DNA of 56,015 nucleotides from Candidatus Moranbacteria bacterium GW2011_GWE2_35_2- (GTDB taxonomy: Bacteria > Patescibacteriota > Minisyncoccia > Moranbacterales > UBA9337): the NCBI GenBank assembly GCA_000990585.1, contig LBQD01000002.1, forward strand, positions 1-56,015, in the 5' to 3' direction. This document shows, in pieces, positions 25,536-35,655 of this stretch (position 1 is its first letter; each line of letters begins with the position of its first letter). Below the pieces are notes generated by a model, which had not been told where the DNA came from, did no database searches, and saw only the letters and a list, made by a program, of their open reading frames with translations. The position numbers and the translations under genes are program-made.

Positions 25536-25569
25536 AATTTCTTTTTTATTGAAGTTTTCAGGCAAAATA

Positions 25570-28500
25570 CTACATTCCAATATTACTTGTCCAGCTAAAA
25601 ATATTTTGAAAATTATTAGTAATCACCTGAATAATATTTTTTCGATCCTTGGGTGTAAGAACTCCCCTGTCTTGTTCCAATTTTGTATTTCCGGATTTAT
25701 CCACCGCCTTAGCATTGAAATAATAGGCAGTTCCCTGTTCAAGCGTTGTAATAATAGCAGTATGTTTGACAGTATAATTTTCATCCACAACTACTTCTTT
25801 TTTATTACCTCCGATACCTTGACGATAAATAAACATTGTTTTTGCCGGCTCATCAGTATCCCACGAAAGAATCGTTTGCACTTTTCCATTTTGAGTAAGC
25901 GCCGAAGTAGTACGTAAATTACTAATTACAGGAGGATTTTCATCCTTAGCAGTTGTATATTTGTCAATTTCTTTTTCCGTAGTATTACCCTCCTTATCTC
26001 TAACTTTAACTGACAGTTTATAGGTGGCACCGGAATCCAAATTACCAACTTCCAGAGAGTGTTCGGTTTTCTGCTCTGGTGATCCCTGAAAATGCTGTTC
26101 GTCTTCTTTTTCGGAGTTAGTAAGTGTAATAAACGCATCTGTTTCAATACTAGTTCTAAATGAAACCTTGATATTATGCTCGTCTATTGAATCAACCTTG
26201 AAATCTTGCACCTCCGGAGGAGCAGGAGTAGAAAAAGCATACTCGGACGAAGAATAAATATTCGAAGATGAATCTTCTCCTTTAATACGGAAATAATATT
26301 TCGTCCCAGCATCCAAACTGGTCAAGTTTATCGCGTGTGCCTTAGATCGGTCGCCATCTTTGGTAATTTCTTTGTCCATTTCCCTGCTTTTTCCATATTC
26401 CAATTGTGATGTAGTGTTAGCGGATGTTTCCCATGAAATGGTAGCACTATCATAACTCACATCAATCACTTCTACATTAAAGATGTCTGAAACCGCCGAA
26501 GTTGTGAATGTATCTGTATCCGATTGTCCGGTATTTCCCAATGAATCGACACTTTTTACATAAAAAGTATATTTTGTATTAGGAGACAAATCATTAATTG
26601 TAATCTCATGATTAGTAGTAAGAGTGGTTGTGTCTCCTTGATCCTTATAATTTCCTCCTTCCGGCTTATATACAACAACAGAGGTCGCCTCTTTGTCTGT
26701 TTTCCAAGAAACCGTAACACTATTAGACAATGTTTTAGAAACCGAAGCACTGGCAGAAGAAATATCCGGTGCGGTATATGCCCCCGTAATAAACCCTGCC
26801 AAATCCGTATCTTCCGTTGCCGCTCCTAATGTTTTGAAAGTATAATCCCCCGATTCATCGGAATTAGCGGAAGCATCTTTGGAAACAACTTGGTAATGAT
26901 ATGTCGTTCCAGAATCCAAGTCTTCCAATAACACATTATGATTAGTGACCATATCGGTATTTTCAGTCATAGTGCTGGAATAGTTTTCGGTTTTTCCATA
27001 TCTCACCTTTGAGGTTGAAACTTCATTTGTAGTCCAATTGATCAACGCTTGGTTTTTTCCAATCAATACTGCTTGAATACTAGAAATATCCGGCGCTTGG
27101 CTATCAACTCCCTCTCCAAGAGTCGAACATTCTTCAATATCCGACGCGCTCACTCCACCCTCGACATTTTCAGAAATAATCTGATAATAATATTTCACCT
27201 GTGGCAACAAGCTTCCGATAGTAATACTATGATCTTCTTTTTTCTCATCCTCACCTTTTTTAAAATAATCCGCCAAATCATCATCCTCGGAATAAATCAC
27301 ATAAGCATCCGCATCTTCGTCCGTGTCCCATGAAATCGTCAATTGATTATTTCCGGAAGAACAATCCGGACCGTCAGAAATATTCGGACCGGATACCGTT
27401 TCAAAAGTATAATAAACACCTCCATTGTCATACAAATTATAATTTCCATTTTCATCCTGCAATTTTATTTTAAAATAATAGGTTCTTCCTTGACTCAAAT
27501 TTTTCAAATTTATCGAATGAGTGGTTGTAAAAGATTTACTGGAAGATTTTTCTTCATAGTCATCGGAGATAAAATCATCCGTACTATCAGAATAATAAAT
27601 CGAAACTATTGAGTCACTGTCCGAAACCACAGAAATTTCTGCACTATCAGAAGAAGTATCCGAAACGGAATATGTGCTCAATCCCGGAGCGAACGAATCC
27701 GCCAATGATTCCGTCGTAAATTTTATCATCGAACTGTCAGCGGTGTAAAAATATATATCATTATTAACAGAATCAATCAATTTGATTCGGTAATAATAAA
27801 CTTGGTTGGATTGCAGATTTTCCAAATAAAACACGTGAGTGATTGAAGCAGTGTCGTCATCTTTATAATTATCACAGGTATCCACGTCGCTGATTTGACT
27901 TGTTTCATAACAAAGTTTGGCAGTCGTCTGCGTGTTTCCGGAAAAATAAATCACCGCCTCGGTCTCACTGGTCATCAAAACGTTAGCATTAGTCGGATTA
28001 TCAGGAGCAATCAAATCCGGATGATCTTCTTGCTTTGCCAAAGTAGAAAAAGTGAATTCGTCCGATTCGCTTTGGTTTCCATTAATATCTATGGTTTGGA
28101 TTTTGTAAATATACGTAGTGTTTCGGGAAAGATTATCCAAAACCACTGCTCGTTCCATTGTATATGTCTGACTCCAGCTTGGATCATTATATGAATCACC
28201 GGATTCTTTGTGTAAAACCCGACTCACTGCCTTCTTATCGGTTATCCATTTAATTACCGCCTTAGTGTCGGTTTTTATTATCGGAGCGCCAAAAACAGCA
28301 TCGTTTGGAATAATTATTGGAGCCGCCTGATCATTATCCGTTCGAAAATTAAAATAGCGAATCACTCCGCGCTCAGGATTCTTATCCGTATCATTGTCCG
28401 CTTCAACATAAAAATAATATTTAGTATTAACAGAAAGTCCGGAAATATCCACTCGGCAAATCAAAGTATCACCATCACATTCCGCCGACTGATTATCCGA

Positions 28501-31500
28501 CGAAGAAAAATCCGGAACATCACCACTTATTTGACTTGTATAATAAATTTTTGCCGCAGTCGGATTTTCGCTCACCGCCCATCTGACAACTACTTGAGTG
28601 TTATATATTTCCGGAATTATCACACTACTGATTTGAGCGCCTGAATTGGTCGATTCGATCACATCATCCGTATCGCTATTACCATCAAGATTGGAAGATT
28701 TGGCACGAAAATTATACTCGGCTCCGACATCCAATCCAGTAATCACCACTTCATGATATTCTCCCATTGTCGCCACCGTCACCGACGGACTAGTTCCTTC
28801 ATTAATAATGCCGGTAGAATAATATACTTTTGAATCCGAAGCTACACTACTAGTATTCCAAGTCAATTTAACCCAAGTTGTTCCCTTGTCCGCCACCGAC
28901 AAGTTTGTGATACTAGGAGTAGAGGTAATCCCCGATCCTCCTGATCCGTCAGGAATAGTAGAATCAATCGAACTGTAAGATGAAATATTGGCAATATCGT
29001 CCTCACAAGTCAAGCGGTAATAATATCGATGATTTTCATCAACAGTCATATCGACATAATAGTTAATCAGATTATCAATACTTTCATCATAAACCACCTC
29101 TGCCCAATCGGAAACCGCATCCGAATCATTCACTGTATTGACAGTGCTTCCGCGATACAAATGATACTGAACAAAATCATTATTCAAATCGGCATTGACT
29201 TCCCATGAAACAAAAGTTCTATTTTCAATCGGAGTAATATTATCATTGCTGGCGTCCTGCGCTTTTACTCCATTTGGAGTACCTGGAGAATTAGTATCAT
29301 ATACGATCGCATCAGAAGCAGTAGTTGAAATATTTCCATTGGCATCGCGAAATTGTGCATAGACAGTTTTACTTCCATCACCAATAGTTCCTCCATAAGT
29401 CGCGTCAAGAATATCCCATTGGGTTTTTGAAACGGTATAATCTTCCCAGCTTGTCCAGTCGCTACCATTATTTGAAAACCTCATTTGATACCCGCTCTGA
29501 TTATCTTCAGTTGTACTAATAATCAAATTTTCGGTATTATCATTAGTTTTGTTCGCATTTGTTGTTGATGAATCAACCGAGAAAGAATTGATTGTTGGAT
29601 TTTTCGTATCAATAGGAAATCCTGCCACATTCGATTCTCCGGTTCCGACTTGATTGGCGGCATTTCCGTCATTTGCCGAAATCATTATTCTGGCAGATCC
29701 ATAATATACATTCGGCAAATCGGTTTTAATTGTCCAAGAAACAGTTTTTCCACTTCCATTATCAATTCCCGTACCAACATCTCCGGCAGTAGAAACACCC
29801 TTAAACCAAATTGTTTCTCCACTAAGATGACTTGTTAAGCGAGTACTATTGACACCTCGAGTAATGCCGGTCAAATCATTTCCGGATTTTCCGGCATATT
29901 CAATTTGTTCTTTTTCAATTTGAATCGTTCCACTATTTGGCAAATTTGCTGTATTGGAAACAGTAATCGCCGTCGAATCTCCCGCTATCAAATCTTCCTC
30001 AAGAGCTATTCCCAAATCCGCCAAAACGGAAATAGTTTGCGTAGACGTGTCCGAATCCGCAATATCATAGGAAACATTAACAATGCCGAGAGCGTCTTGC
30101 GAAGCAATCACGCTACCAACCAAAGGCGCGACATTTACCACATACTGCAACTCGGCACTGGTTACTGCTGGCGTTTGGTTTCCATTGTCCGTGCTAAGAA
30201 TTATTTTATATTGCATCCATTGATCATCTGTTCCGTCTCCAATATTTATTTCCGCGGGAATAGCACAGCTTACCATTCTGATTCCAGCGCTTACAGATGA
30301 AGAACAATTTATCTCGTCATTGCTTTGAAAATAGCTCGAAGCGGTTCCATCCGGTCCGACAAATCCGGTAGCCGAGGCAGTTTCCGGTGCGTCATTTCCG
30401 TTATTGGTCGGTGCAGTCTGTGCCTGAAATTTGACATTTGTTCCTTGCGGCAATGTCTCCTGCTCATTCCAAATAATTCCAGTAAGTGCATTGGTTTCAT
30501 CATCCGCATTATACCAAGAACCGGTAAGAGTTTGTATTATCGGACTACCGGAAAATCCGGAGATTCTTTCAAATTGAATTGTCACATCACTGAGCGTCGG
30601 AGTTTGCGTTTGATCGGTTGATGACGTAAGTGTCGCTTGATACTGAACATATCGCTCTCCATCCGTCACACAACTATTTGCAGAAATATCCACTCCACTG
30701 GAAACCGCTTCACAACTTGCCCAATCAGTTGCTCCGCTCATATCCGAATTATCGGAGGTTCGCGCTTTCACAGAAACAGATGAACCGAACGGTGTTATAT
30801 TGGCGGTATATGTCAAATCTCCAAAAGAAATATTTCCCAGAGTATCATAGATTGAAGAAATATAACTTCCTGTCATTTGATAATTACTTATATCGACACT
30901 CACATTTACTTGATCCAGTGTCGGCGTATTAGCGCTATCGGGAGTGGTGAGTGTCGCTTCATACCAAAGATACGAATCATTTGGATTGGCGCAAGTGGAA
31001 TTCAAGGCAATAGGAGACGCGCTTCCATCGCAAGTGTCCGCCGCAAAACTCGGCGGAGTTACGGCACTGCTTCCCGATTTGACCTTCACGGTAATATCCC
31101 CGCCATTTAATGTTTCATTCCAAGCAAAAGAATTCCATGTCCTACCAATAGTGCTTCCGGAGGAAACATATGAAACGTAAGTTCCGGAAGAGTTATATCC
31201 AGAAATAGCAGAACAAGCACATAAAATTTGAAATGAGTTAGTGCAAACAGATGTGCCTACAGCCACCCAATCACCAGTAACACTTGGATTATATCCTCTA
31301 TATCCATTCCCTGTCGTAGAAGAAAAGCCACTACAATTATAAATTGAGCCGATACCGGCCCATGTCGACCCGGACCACCAAGATATAGCAAAACCACCAT
31401 CATCAATATTCCCCTGCGCTTTATTCAAGATTCCCCCATTCAACATCGATGCCCAATCATTATCAATTATTGTAAAAGTATTTGTTCCTTTTTTATACCA

Positions 31501-32418
31501 ATATATAGGGGTACTACTGTTGTATCCGTAGTTACTCGGCATATCCCTCAACTCATCCGTTGTTGAATTTATACTTAAAAAACCATGCTCGGTGCCTGTT
31601 GCGCAATTCGGTTTATTGGCGCTAGCGCTGCACTTTGCATCTACACCACTTCTTCCTCCTACTGCGGCACCCGTATAGCCAGTATAGGGATTTCCTTCCA
31701 AATACACAGATGTTTGATATGGCAAAGGACTTAATTTCACACTCGCAGCACTACCTGTCCCATTTTTTTCCGTGCTGGAATATATTTTTCCGCTCGCATC
31801 CCATCCTCCTTGCGTTCCCGGGGTAGCGACAGTTGCCGTGTCGTCAGTTTGCACAACAGAATAATTTGTCGCAAACGTATCCAATTGAACAAACCCCTCC
31901 GCTTCGCTTCCGCTTACTATTGTTTGACTATTGCTTCCACCAGAAAAATCTACATCTGTGGTTTGCGTCCATGAAACATTTTCCGAAGATAATCTAACTC
32001 CACTATTATCGGCAATAATTCCTCCTTCTTTAGAGTCATATTTATCCCAATTGGAAATCGGAGTGGTTTGGTGTGTCACATATTCATTTGGAAAAGCCCC
32101 ACCCGTCCAACTGTTCTGTTGCCAATTAAAAGTTGCCGCTTGAGATTTGAAAACCGGCAAAATCAACTGAATAATTAAAGTAGAAATCACAATAACTGAA
32201 ACCGCCGAGGACAAACTCAATGTCACTCGGCGCACTTTTTTCTGGTATTTTTTTAGCGCAATATATGAATCAAAATAAATATCACATCTCACTTCCCCAT
32301 CTGGATTCTGATGGCACTGCTGAATACGAAAATGATTATCCTTGGCACTGCGGAAAATCAAATTAAAATAATCTTTAAATTTTATTTTTATTTTCTCTGA
32401 ATTTTGTTTTAATTCCAT
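25570..32418 (-). CDS. Giant surface protein with fibronectin type III repeats
   Basis: A 2282-residue protein, the largest gene in the window. A basic cytoplasmic head (residues 1-65) and one membrane segment (about 66-90, ending FKSQAA) are followed by an exported body. Residues about 100-480 contain a Cys-containing, Gly/Ser/Thr-rich region. From about residue 1080 to the end there are about eleven FnIII repeats of 90-100 residues, with the recurrent pattern 'I..L..NTKYYFYV.A.D..GN' and ends such as FSTLA. A module near residue 800 (EQIEYAG, then LTGITRGVNST) resembles phage tail-fibre segments. The role is probably adhesion to host cells or to other surfaces (inference). It follows the dnaA-dnaN-dciA group on the same strand. 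TATACT 28 bases before the ATG is a possible -10, and no Shine-Dalgarno is seen. Confidence 0.85.
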   Translation of the reverse strand: MELKQNSEKIKIKFKDYFNLIFRSAKDNHFRIQQCHQNPDGEVRCDIYFDSYIALKKYQKKVRRVTLSLSSAVSVIVISTLIIQLILPVFKSQAATFNWQQNSWTGGAFPNEYVTHQTTPISNWDKYDSKEGGIIADNSGVRLSSENVSWTQTTDVDFSGGSNSQTIVSGSEAEGFVQLDTFATNYSVVQTDDTATVATPGTQGGWDASGKIYSSTEKNGTGSAASVKLSPLPYQTSVYLEGNPYTGYTGAAVGGRSGVDAKCSASANKPNCATGTEHGFLSINSTTDELRDMPSNYGYNSSTPIYWYKKGTNTFTIIDNDWASMLNGGILNKAQGNIDDGGFAISWWSGSTWAGIGSIYNCSGFSSTTGNGYRGYNPSVTGDWVAVGTSVCTNSFQILCACSAISGYNSSGTYVSYVSSGSTIGRTWNSFAWNETLNGGDITVKVKSGSSAVTPPSFAADTCDGSASPIALNSTCANPNDSYLWYEATLTTPDSANTPTLDQVNVSVDISNYQMTGSYISSIYDTLGNISFGDLTYTANITPFGSSVSVKARTSDNSDMSGATDWASCEAVSSGVDISANSCVTDGERYVQYQATLTSSTDQTQTPTLSDVTIQFERISGFSGSPIIQTLTGSWYNADDETNALTGIIWNEQETLPQGTNVKFQAQTAPTNNGNDAPETASATGFVGPDGTASSYFQSNDEINCSSSVSAGIRMVSCAIPAEINIGDGTDDQWMQYKIILSTDNGNQTPAVTSAELQYVVNVAPLVGSVIASQDALGIVNVSYDIADSDTSTQTISVLADLGIALEEDLIAGDSTAITVSNTANLPNSGTIQIEKEQIEYAGKSGNDLTGITRGVNSTRLTSHLSGETIWFKGVSTAGDVGTGIDNGSGKTVSWTIKTDLPNVYYGSARIMISANDGNAANQVGTGESNVAGFPIDTKNPTINSFSVDSSTTNANKTNDNTENLIISTTEDNQSGYQMRFSNNGSDWTSWEDYTVSKTQWDILDATYGGTIGDGSKTVYAQFRDANGNISTTASDAIVYDTNSPGTPNGVKAQDASNDNITPIENRTFVSWEVNADLNNDFVQYHLYRGSTVNTVNDSDAVSDWAEVVYDESIDNLINYYVDMTVDENHRYYYRLTCEDDIANISSYSSIDSTIPDGSGGSGITSTPSITNLSVADKGTTWVKLTWNTSSVASDSKVYYSTGIINEGTSPSVTVATMGEYHEVVITGLDVGAEYNFRAKSSNLDGNSDTDDVIESTNSGAQISSVIIPEIYNTQVVVRWAVSENPTAAKIYYTSQISGDVPDFSSSDNQSAECDGDTLICRVDISGLSVNTKYYFYVEADNDTDKNPERGVIRYFNFRTDNDQAAPIIIPNDAVFGAPIIKTDTKAVIKWITDKKAVSRVLHKESGDSYNDPSWSQTYTMERAVVLDNLSRNTTYIYKIQTIDINGNQSESDEFTFSTLAKQEDHPDLIAPDNPTNANVLMTSETEAVIYFSGNTQTTAKLCYETSQISDVDTCDNYKDDDTASITHVFYLENLQSNQVYYYRIKLIDSVNNDIYFYTADSSMIKFTTESLADSFAPGLSTYSVSDTSSDSAEISVVSDSDSIVSIYYSDSTDDFISDDYEEKSSSKSFTTTHSINLKNLSQGRTYYFKIKLQDENGNYNLYDNGGVYYTFETVSGPNISDGPDCSSGNNQLTISWDTDEDADAYVIYSEDDDLADYFKKGEDEKKEDHSITIGSLLPQVKYYYQIISENVEGGVSASDIEECSTLGEGVDSQAPDISSIQAVLIGKNQALINWTTNEVSTSKVRYGKTENYSSTMTENTDMVTNHNVLLEDLDSGTTYHYQVVSKDASANSDESGDYTFKTLGAATEDTDLAGFITGAYTAPDISSASASVSKTLSNSVTVSWKTDKEATSVVVYKPEGGNYKDQGDTTTLTTNHEITINDLSPNTKYTFYVKSVDSLGNTGQSDTDTFTTSAVSDIFNVEVIDVSYDSATISWETSANTTSQLEYGKSREMDKEITKDGDRSKAHAINLTSLDAGTKYYFRIKGEDSSSNIYSSSEYAFSTPAPPEVQDFKVDSIDEHNIKVSFRTSIETDAFITLTNSEKEDEQHFQGSPEQKTEHSLEVGNLDSGATYKLSVKVRDKEGNTTEKEIDKYTTAKDENPPVISNLRTTSALTQNGKVQTILSWDTDEPAKTMFIYRQGIGGNKKEVVVDENYTVKHTAIITTLEQGTAYYFNAKAVDKSGNTKLEQDRGVLTPKDRKNIIQVITNNFQNIFSWTSNIGM

Positions 32419-32487
32419 TATTGAGTGGAAAATAATTACTCTTGAAAGTATATCATATTTTTTTATTTTACCTAAATTTTCATTCTT

Positions 32488-32778
32488 TTATTTTTTTATC
32501 ACAATCTCAATTATTTCTTTTCCTCCCAATTCCCGGTTTATTTTTTCGGTTATTCTTTTTCTATCCAAAAAAACTTCGCTCGCCCATGCCGAGCTTTGTG
32601 TTTTGACAAACAATTTTCCATTTTTAAAATAATCCGGTCTAACCCTGACACTTCCAATCAAGCCATATTCACTTTTTATAATTTTATCAAAAATATAAAA
32701 AACAGTCTTATCATCCAAAACAATATCCGTAACAACCTTCTTGTTTCTTTTCTTAATAAGACTGCTTAAATCTTTCAT
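32488..32778 (-). CDS. dciA: DciA-like (DUF721) replicative helicase loader
   Basis: A 96-residue protein whose C-terminal half, GKLFVKTQSSAWASEVFLDR, followed by a short amphipathic helix and IIEIVIKK, matches the DUF721/DciA pattern. DciA helps load the replicative helicase DnaB in most bacteria that lack DnaC/DnaI. Its position 12 bp after dnaN, itself right after dnaA, supports this. The N-terminal part is short and basic. Confidence 0.75.
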   Translation of the reverse strand: MKDLSSLIKKRNKKVVTDIVLDDKTVFYIFDKIIKSEYGLIGSVRVRPDYFKNGKLFVKTQSSAWASEVFLDRKRITEKINRELGGKEIIEIVIKK

Positions 32779-32789
32779 TTATATATATA

Positions 32790-33935
32790 CTAATTTTTCA
32801 CCGGCATTACAATATACACATATCCATCTTCAACCGTTCCATCTTTTTCACTAATAGATTTGAGCCCCACGGGAGAATGACTATTATTAATCAAAATCGC
32901 CACCTGAGTGGAGTGTATTGTGCCAAGTCCATCCATAACATAACGTGGGTTCAAGACGATTTCTTGATCGGGACCAACAATATCTTCTTCAAAAATTGCT
33001 TCATTTTCCCCATAACTTTGCGAGTAAGAATTGATCGTAAGTTTTTTTTCATTTATTTTAATTTTCATCTCTCCACTGCGATTATCCGTAAAAATTCCGG
33101 CTATTTTAGTTGCTCTTAAAATATCATTTTTTTTCATCACAACTCTTGTTTCAAAACTTTTTGGAAGAATTTGTCTATAATCTGGATACTTTCCATTAAT
33201 TAATCTTGAAACGAGCTGAATTCCGTCCAATTCAAAAAATATTTGATTTTCCTCTATAAAAATTTTCACTTCTCTTTCTTCATTTCCAATAATTCTCAGC
33301 AATTCAAACATTGTTCCGGAAGGAATAATTATCGAATTTTCTTTTTCAATAAAATCCCGGTACTCATTTCCCAAACCGCTCTCATTTAAAGCAATCACTA
33401 CCTCCGCCAATCGAAAACTATCCGTTGCTGCAAGAGAAATTTCCCTCTCCCCAAAAGACATATTAATCCCTGTAAATTCAAGGCGTGTTTCACCAAACGC
33501 AATACATGATGATACTTTAGAAATCGCTTCTTTTATTTTGGCGGAATTTATTAATAACAAAAAATTACCCTTCGGCTCCGGAATGATAGGAAATTCCTCA
33601 CTGTCAAATCCATTAATTTTTGCTTGATACCGCCCGCTAGAAATAATCAAAATCTGTCCCGACACTTCAAGACTCACACTTTCCGAAGACGCAAGATTAG
33701 CGGCAAAATTGCTCAATATTTTTGCCGGAACAGTAATTTTTCCCTCTCTTTCGATTTTAGCGCCGATACTTGAAAAAACTCCGATTTCCAAATTAGTCGC
33801 CAAAAAACGCAATCGCCCTTTACTTGTTTCAATTAAAATATTATTTAAAATAGGCAATGTCGCTTGTTTACCGGTAACTTTTTCCGTATTGAAAACCGCT
33901 TTTTTGAAATTTTCCTGGGTACAAATAACTTTCAT
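32790..33935 (-). CDS. dnaN: DNA polymerase III beta sliding clamp
   Basis: The clamp forms a ring that tethers DNA polymerase III. The 381-residue protein shows the three-fold repeated clamp domains. Family blocks include LPILNNILIET near residue 27, ISGRYQAKINGFDSEEFP near 105-122, and the C-terminal end YVYIVMPVKN, which is close to the usual MPMR(L) terminus. It lies 11 bp after dnaA on the same strand, the classic dnaA-dnaN order. Confidence 0.95.
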   Translation of the reverse strand: MKVICTQENFKKAVFNTEKVTGKQATLPILNNILIETSKGRLRFLATNLEIGVFSSIGAKIEREGKITVPAKILSNFAANLASSESVSLEVSGQILIISSGRYQAKINGFDSEEFPIIPEPKGNFLLLINSAKIKEAISKVSSCIAFGETRLEFTGINMSFGEREISLAATDSFRLAEVVIALNESGLGNEYRDFIEKENSIIIPSGTMFELLRIIGNEEREVKIFIEENQIFFELDGIQLVSRLINGKYPDYRQILPKSFETRVVMKKNDILRATKIAGIFTDNRSGEMKIKINEKKLTINSYSQSYGENEAIFEEDIVGPDQEIVLNPRYVMDGLGTIHSTQVAILINNSHSPVGLKSISEKDGTVEDGYVYIVMPVKN

Positions 33936-33946
33936 ATTTTTGAAAT

Positions 33947-35341
33947 TTAATTAAAACTGAAAATCTTATTTTTTAATATTTTTATATCTTCTGCCATTTT
34001 TTCATCCTCTTTTAATTGTTTATCGATTTTTTTGAAAGCATGCAGAGCTGTAGTATGATCTCTTCCGCCAAAAAGCTCACCAATTCCAGGATACGATACA
34101 TCCAATTCCGTTCTAATTAAATACATTGCTATTTGCCTAGGAACCGCAATTCTCTTTTTTCTACCCTTATTTGCAATCTCCTTTTCATCTATTCCATAAA
34201 ATTCCGCCACTGTTTTAATAACGTCCGTATGATTAATTCCCTTCTTTTTGCGACTAGAAATAATATCCGACAAAATCTCTTTCACATAACTCATAGAAGG
34301 CGTTTTTTTGTTCAAATCACAACTCGCCATCACCCGATTAAGCGCTCCTTCTAATTCGCGAATATTATTTTTTATATTTTCTGCAATAAATCTTACTACA
34401 TCCTCTTCAAGAAAAAAATTCTTTTCAGAAGATTTTGCCCGCAAAATAGCCATTCTTGTTTCTAAATCAGGACTACACACATCCACAATCATTCCCCCTT
34501 CAAAACGACTGCGCAATCGATCTTCCAAAACCTGTATTTCTCGCGGCGGCCTGTCGCTACTAATTACTATTTGCTTATTCAATTGATAAAGAAAATTGAA
34601 AATATGGAAGAAAATGTCCTGCGTTTTTTCTTTTCCGGAAATAAACTGAATATCGTCTATTATCAACAAGCTTATTTTTTGATATTTCTCCTTAAATTGG
34701 TCAATTTTTTGATTTTTAATTGAATCCACTAATTCCGTTGTAAATCTTTCTGATGAAATATAAATAATATTTTTCTCGGGATTTTTTTTAATCACCTCGT
34801 TTCCAATTGCTTGCAACAAGTGAGTCTTCCCTAATCCAACTCCTCCATAAATAAATAAGGGGTTATAAGTATTTCCCAGTTCTTGAGAAACAGCATAACA
34901 AGCCGCTCTTGCCAACTCATTATTTTCCCCTACAATAAAATTTTCAAACGTATAGCGCTGATTTATTTGATAAAAAGATTGCTTTTGTTGTGTAATATTT
35001 TGAATACTTACCGAATTATTTAAATCAACAGTCTTTGCCATTTGAGAAGGCTTTTTCACCATATCAATACTTTTTCCGGATGTATTTTTTTCCTGAGGAC
35101 CATAAATAGTACAAGTGAGCTCGCGGATATCTTCCTGAAAGTTCCGAATTGCCTTAACAATATTGGCATTAAATTTATTCTCCAACCACTCCTTGGCAAA
35201 TCCATTCGGAACACCAACAACCACCTTGCCATTTTCATTAGAAAGAATAACCGTGTCCTTAAACCACGTAATGAATTGAGCTTTGGATATTGACAATTCT
35301 ATTTCCCCTAAAACAGCTTGCCAAAGTTCTTCATTATTCAT
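33947..35341 (-). CDS. dnaA: Chromosomal replication initiator DnaA
   Basis: DnaA binds DnaA boxes and opens the origin. The 464-residue protein has the N-terminal domain I starting LWQAVLGEIE, a variable linker, and the AAA+ domain with Walker A GGVGLGKTHLLQ and Walker B LLIIDDIQF. The C-terminal DNA-binding domain carries the signature FGGRDHTTALHA. It reads away from the origin region (35342-35655), which contains its boxes. Its promoter has an extended -10 whose upstream side overlaps a DnaA box, consistent with autoregulation (inference). Confidence 0.97.
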   Translation of the reverse strand: MNNEELWQAVLGEIELSISKAQFITWFKDTVILSNENGKVVVGVPNGFAKEWLENKFNANIVKAIRNFQEDIRELTCTIYGPQEKNTSGKSIDMVKKPSQMAKTVDLNNSVSIQNITQQKQSFYQINQRYTFENFIVGENNELARAACYAVSQELGNTYNPLFIYGGVGLGKTHLLQAIGNEVIKKNPEKNIIYISSERFTTELVDSIKNQKIDQFKEKYQKISLLIIDDIQFISGKEKTQDIFFHIFNFLYQLNKQIVISSDRPPREIQVLEDRLRSRFEGGMIVDVCSPDLETRMAILRAKSSEKNFFLEEDVVRFIAENIKNNIRELEGALNRVMASCDLNKKTPSMSYVKEILSDIISSRKKKGINHTDVIKTVAEFYGIDEKEIANKGRKKRIAVPRQIAMYLIRTELDVSYPGIGELFGGRDHTTALHAFKKIDKQLKEDEKMAEDIKILKNKIFSFN

Positions 35342-35419
35342 TTTGATTTATAAGATTATATAAAAAAATTATTCCGACATACTCTGTTCAAAAGCCTTCT
35401 TTTATCTCCGGTAGCAAAA

Positions 35420-35431
35420 ATTATATCACAA
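35420..35431 (-). promoter_or_regulatory. Extended -10 promoter of dnaA
   Basis: TTGTGATATAAT on the minus strand gives a TGn-extended TATAAT (-10 at 35420-35425) without a clear -35. The upstream side overlaps the first DnaA box (35437-35445). The predicted leader before the dnaA ATG is about 70 bases. Confidence 0.55.
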
Positions 35432-35561
35432 TAGAGTTATCCACACCACATTTTATGTGAATAATTATGTGGATAAATTGTGGGAAACTTTTATCTATCC
35501 CCTATTTTAATACTCAAACTACTATGCTTAGAAAAATATTTTAGTAATATTCATCAGTATA

Positions 35562-35590
35562 TTGACCTTTTTCATTTATATTGATACACT
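35562..35590 (+). promoter_or_regulatory. Promoter of rpmH-rnpA-yidC
   Basis: TTGACC (35562-35567), a 17-bp spacer and TACACT (35585-35590) predict a start near 35597, about 60 bases before the rpmH ATG. Confidence 0.5.
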
Positions 35591-35655
35591 ACATATTAGT
35601 CATAAACATAATCCACAGTCATATTGTTAATAGACTGTTTTAATAAATTAAAAAA

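Larger units (their letters stand above)
35342..35655. other. oriC: Probable chromosomal replication origin (oriC)
   Basis: This 314-base gap separates divergent dnaA and rpmH. It holds perfect DnaA boxes TTATCCACA at 35437-35445 (plus) and 35468-35476 (minus), and a TTATTCACA box at 35456-35464 (minus). Near-matches are TTTCCCACA at 35479-35487 (minus) and TAATCCACA at 35609-35617 (plus). To the right of the cluster, 35500-35600 is very A/T-rich and is the likely unwinding region. The neighbourhood dnaN-dnaA-oriC-rpmH-rnpA-yidC-jag is the conserved bacterial origin arrangement. Confidence 0.85.

Noticed and set aside
25570-32418. CRISPR-like or tandem DNA repeats in the giant gene
   Set aside because: The repeats are protein-level FnIII domains; no DNA repeat with regular spacers is seen.
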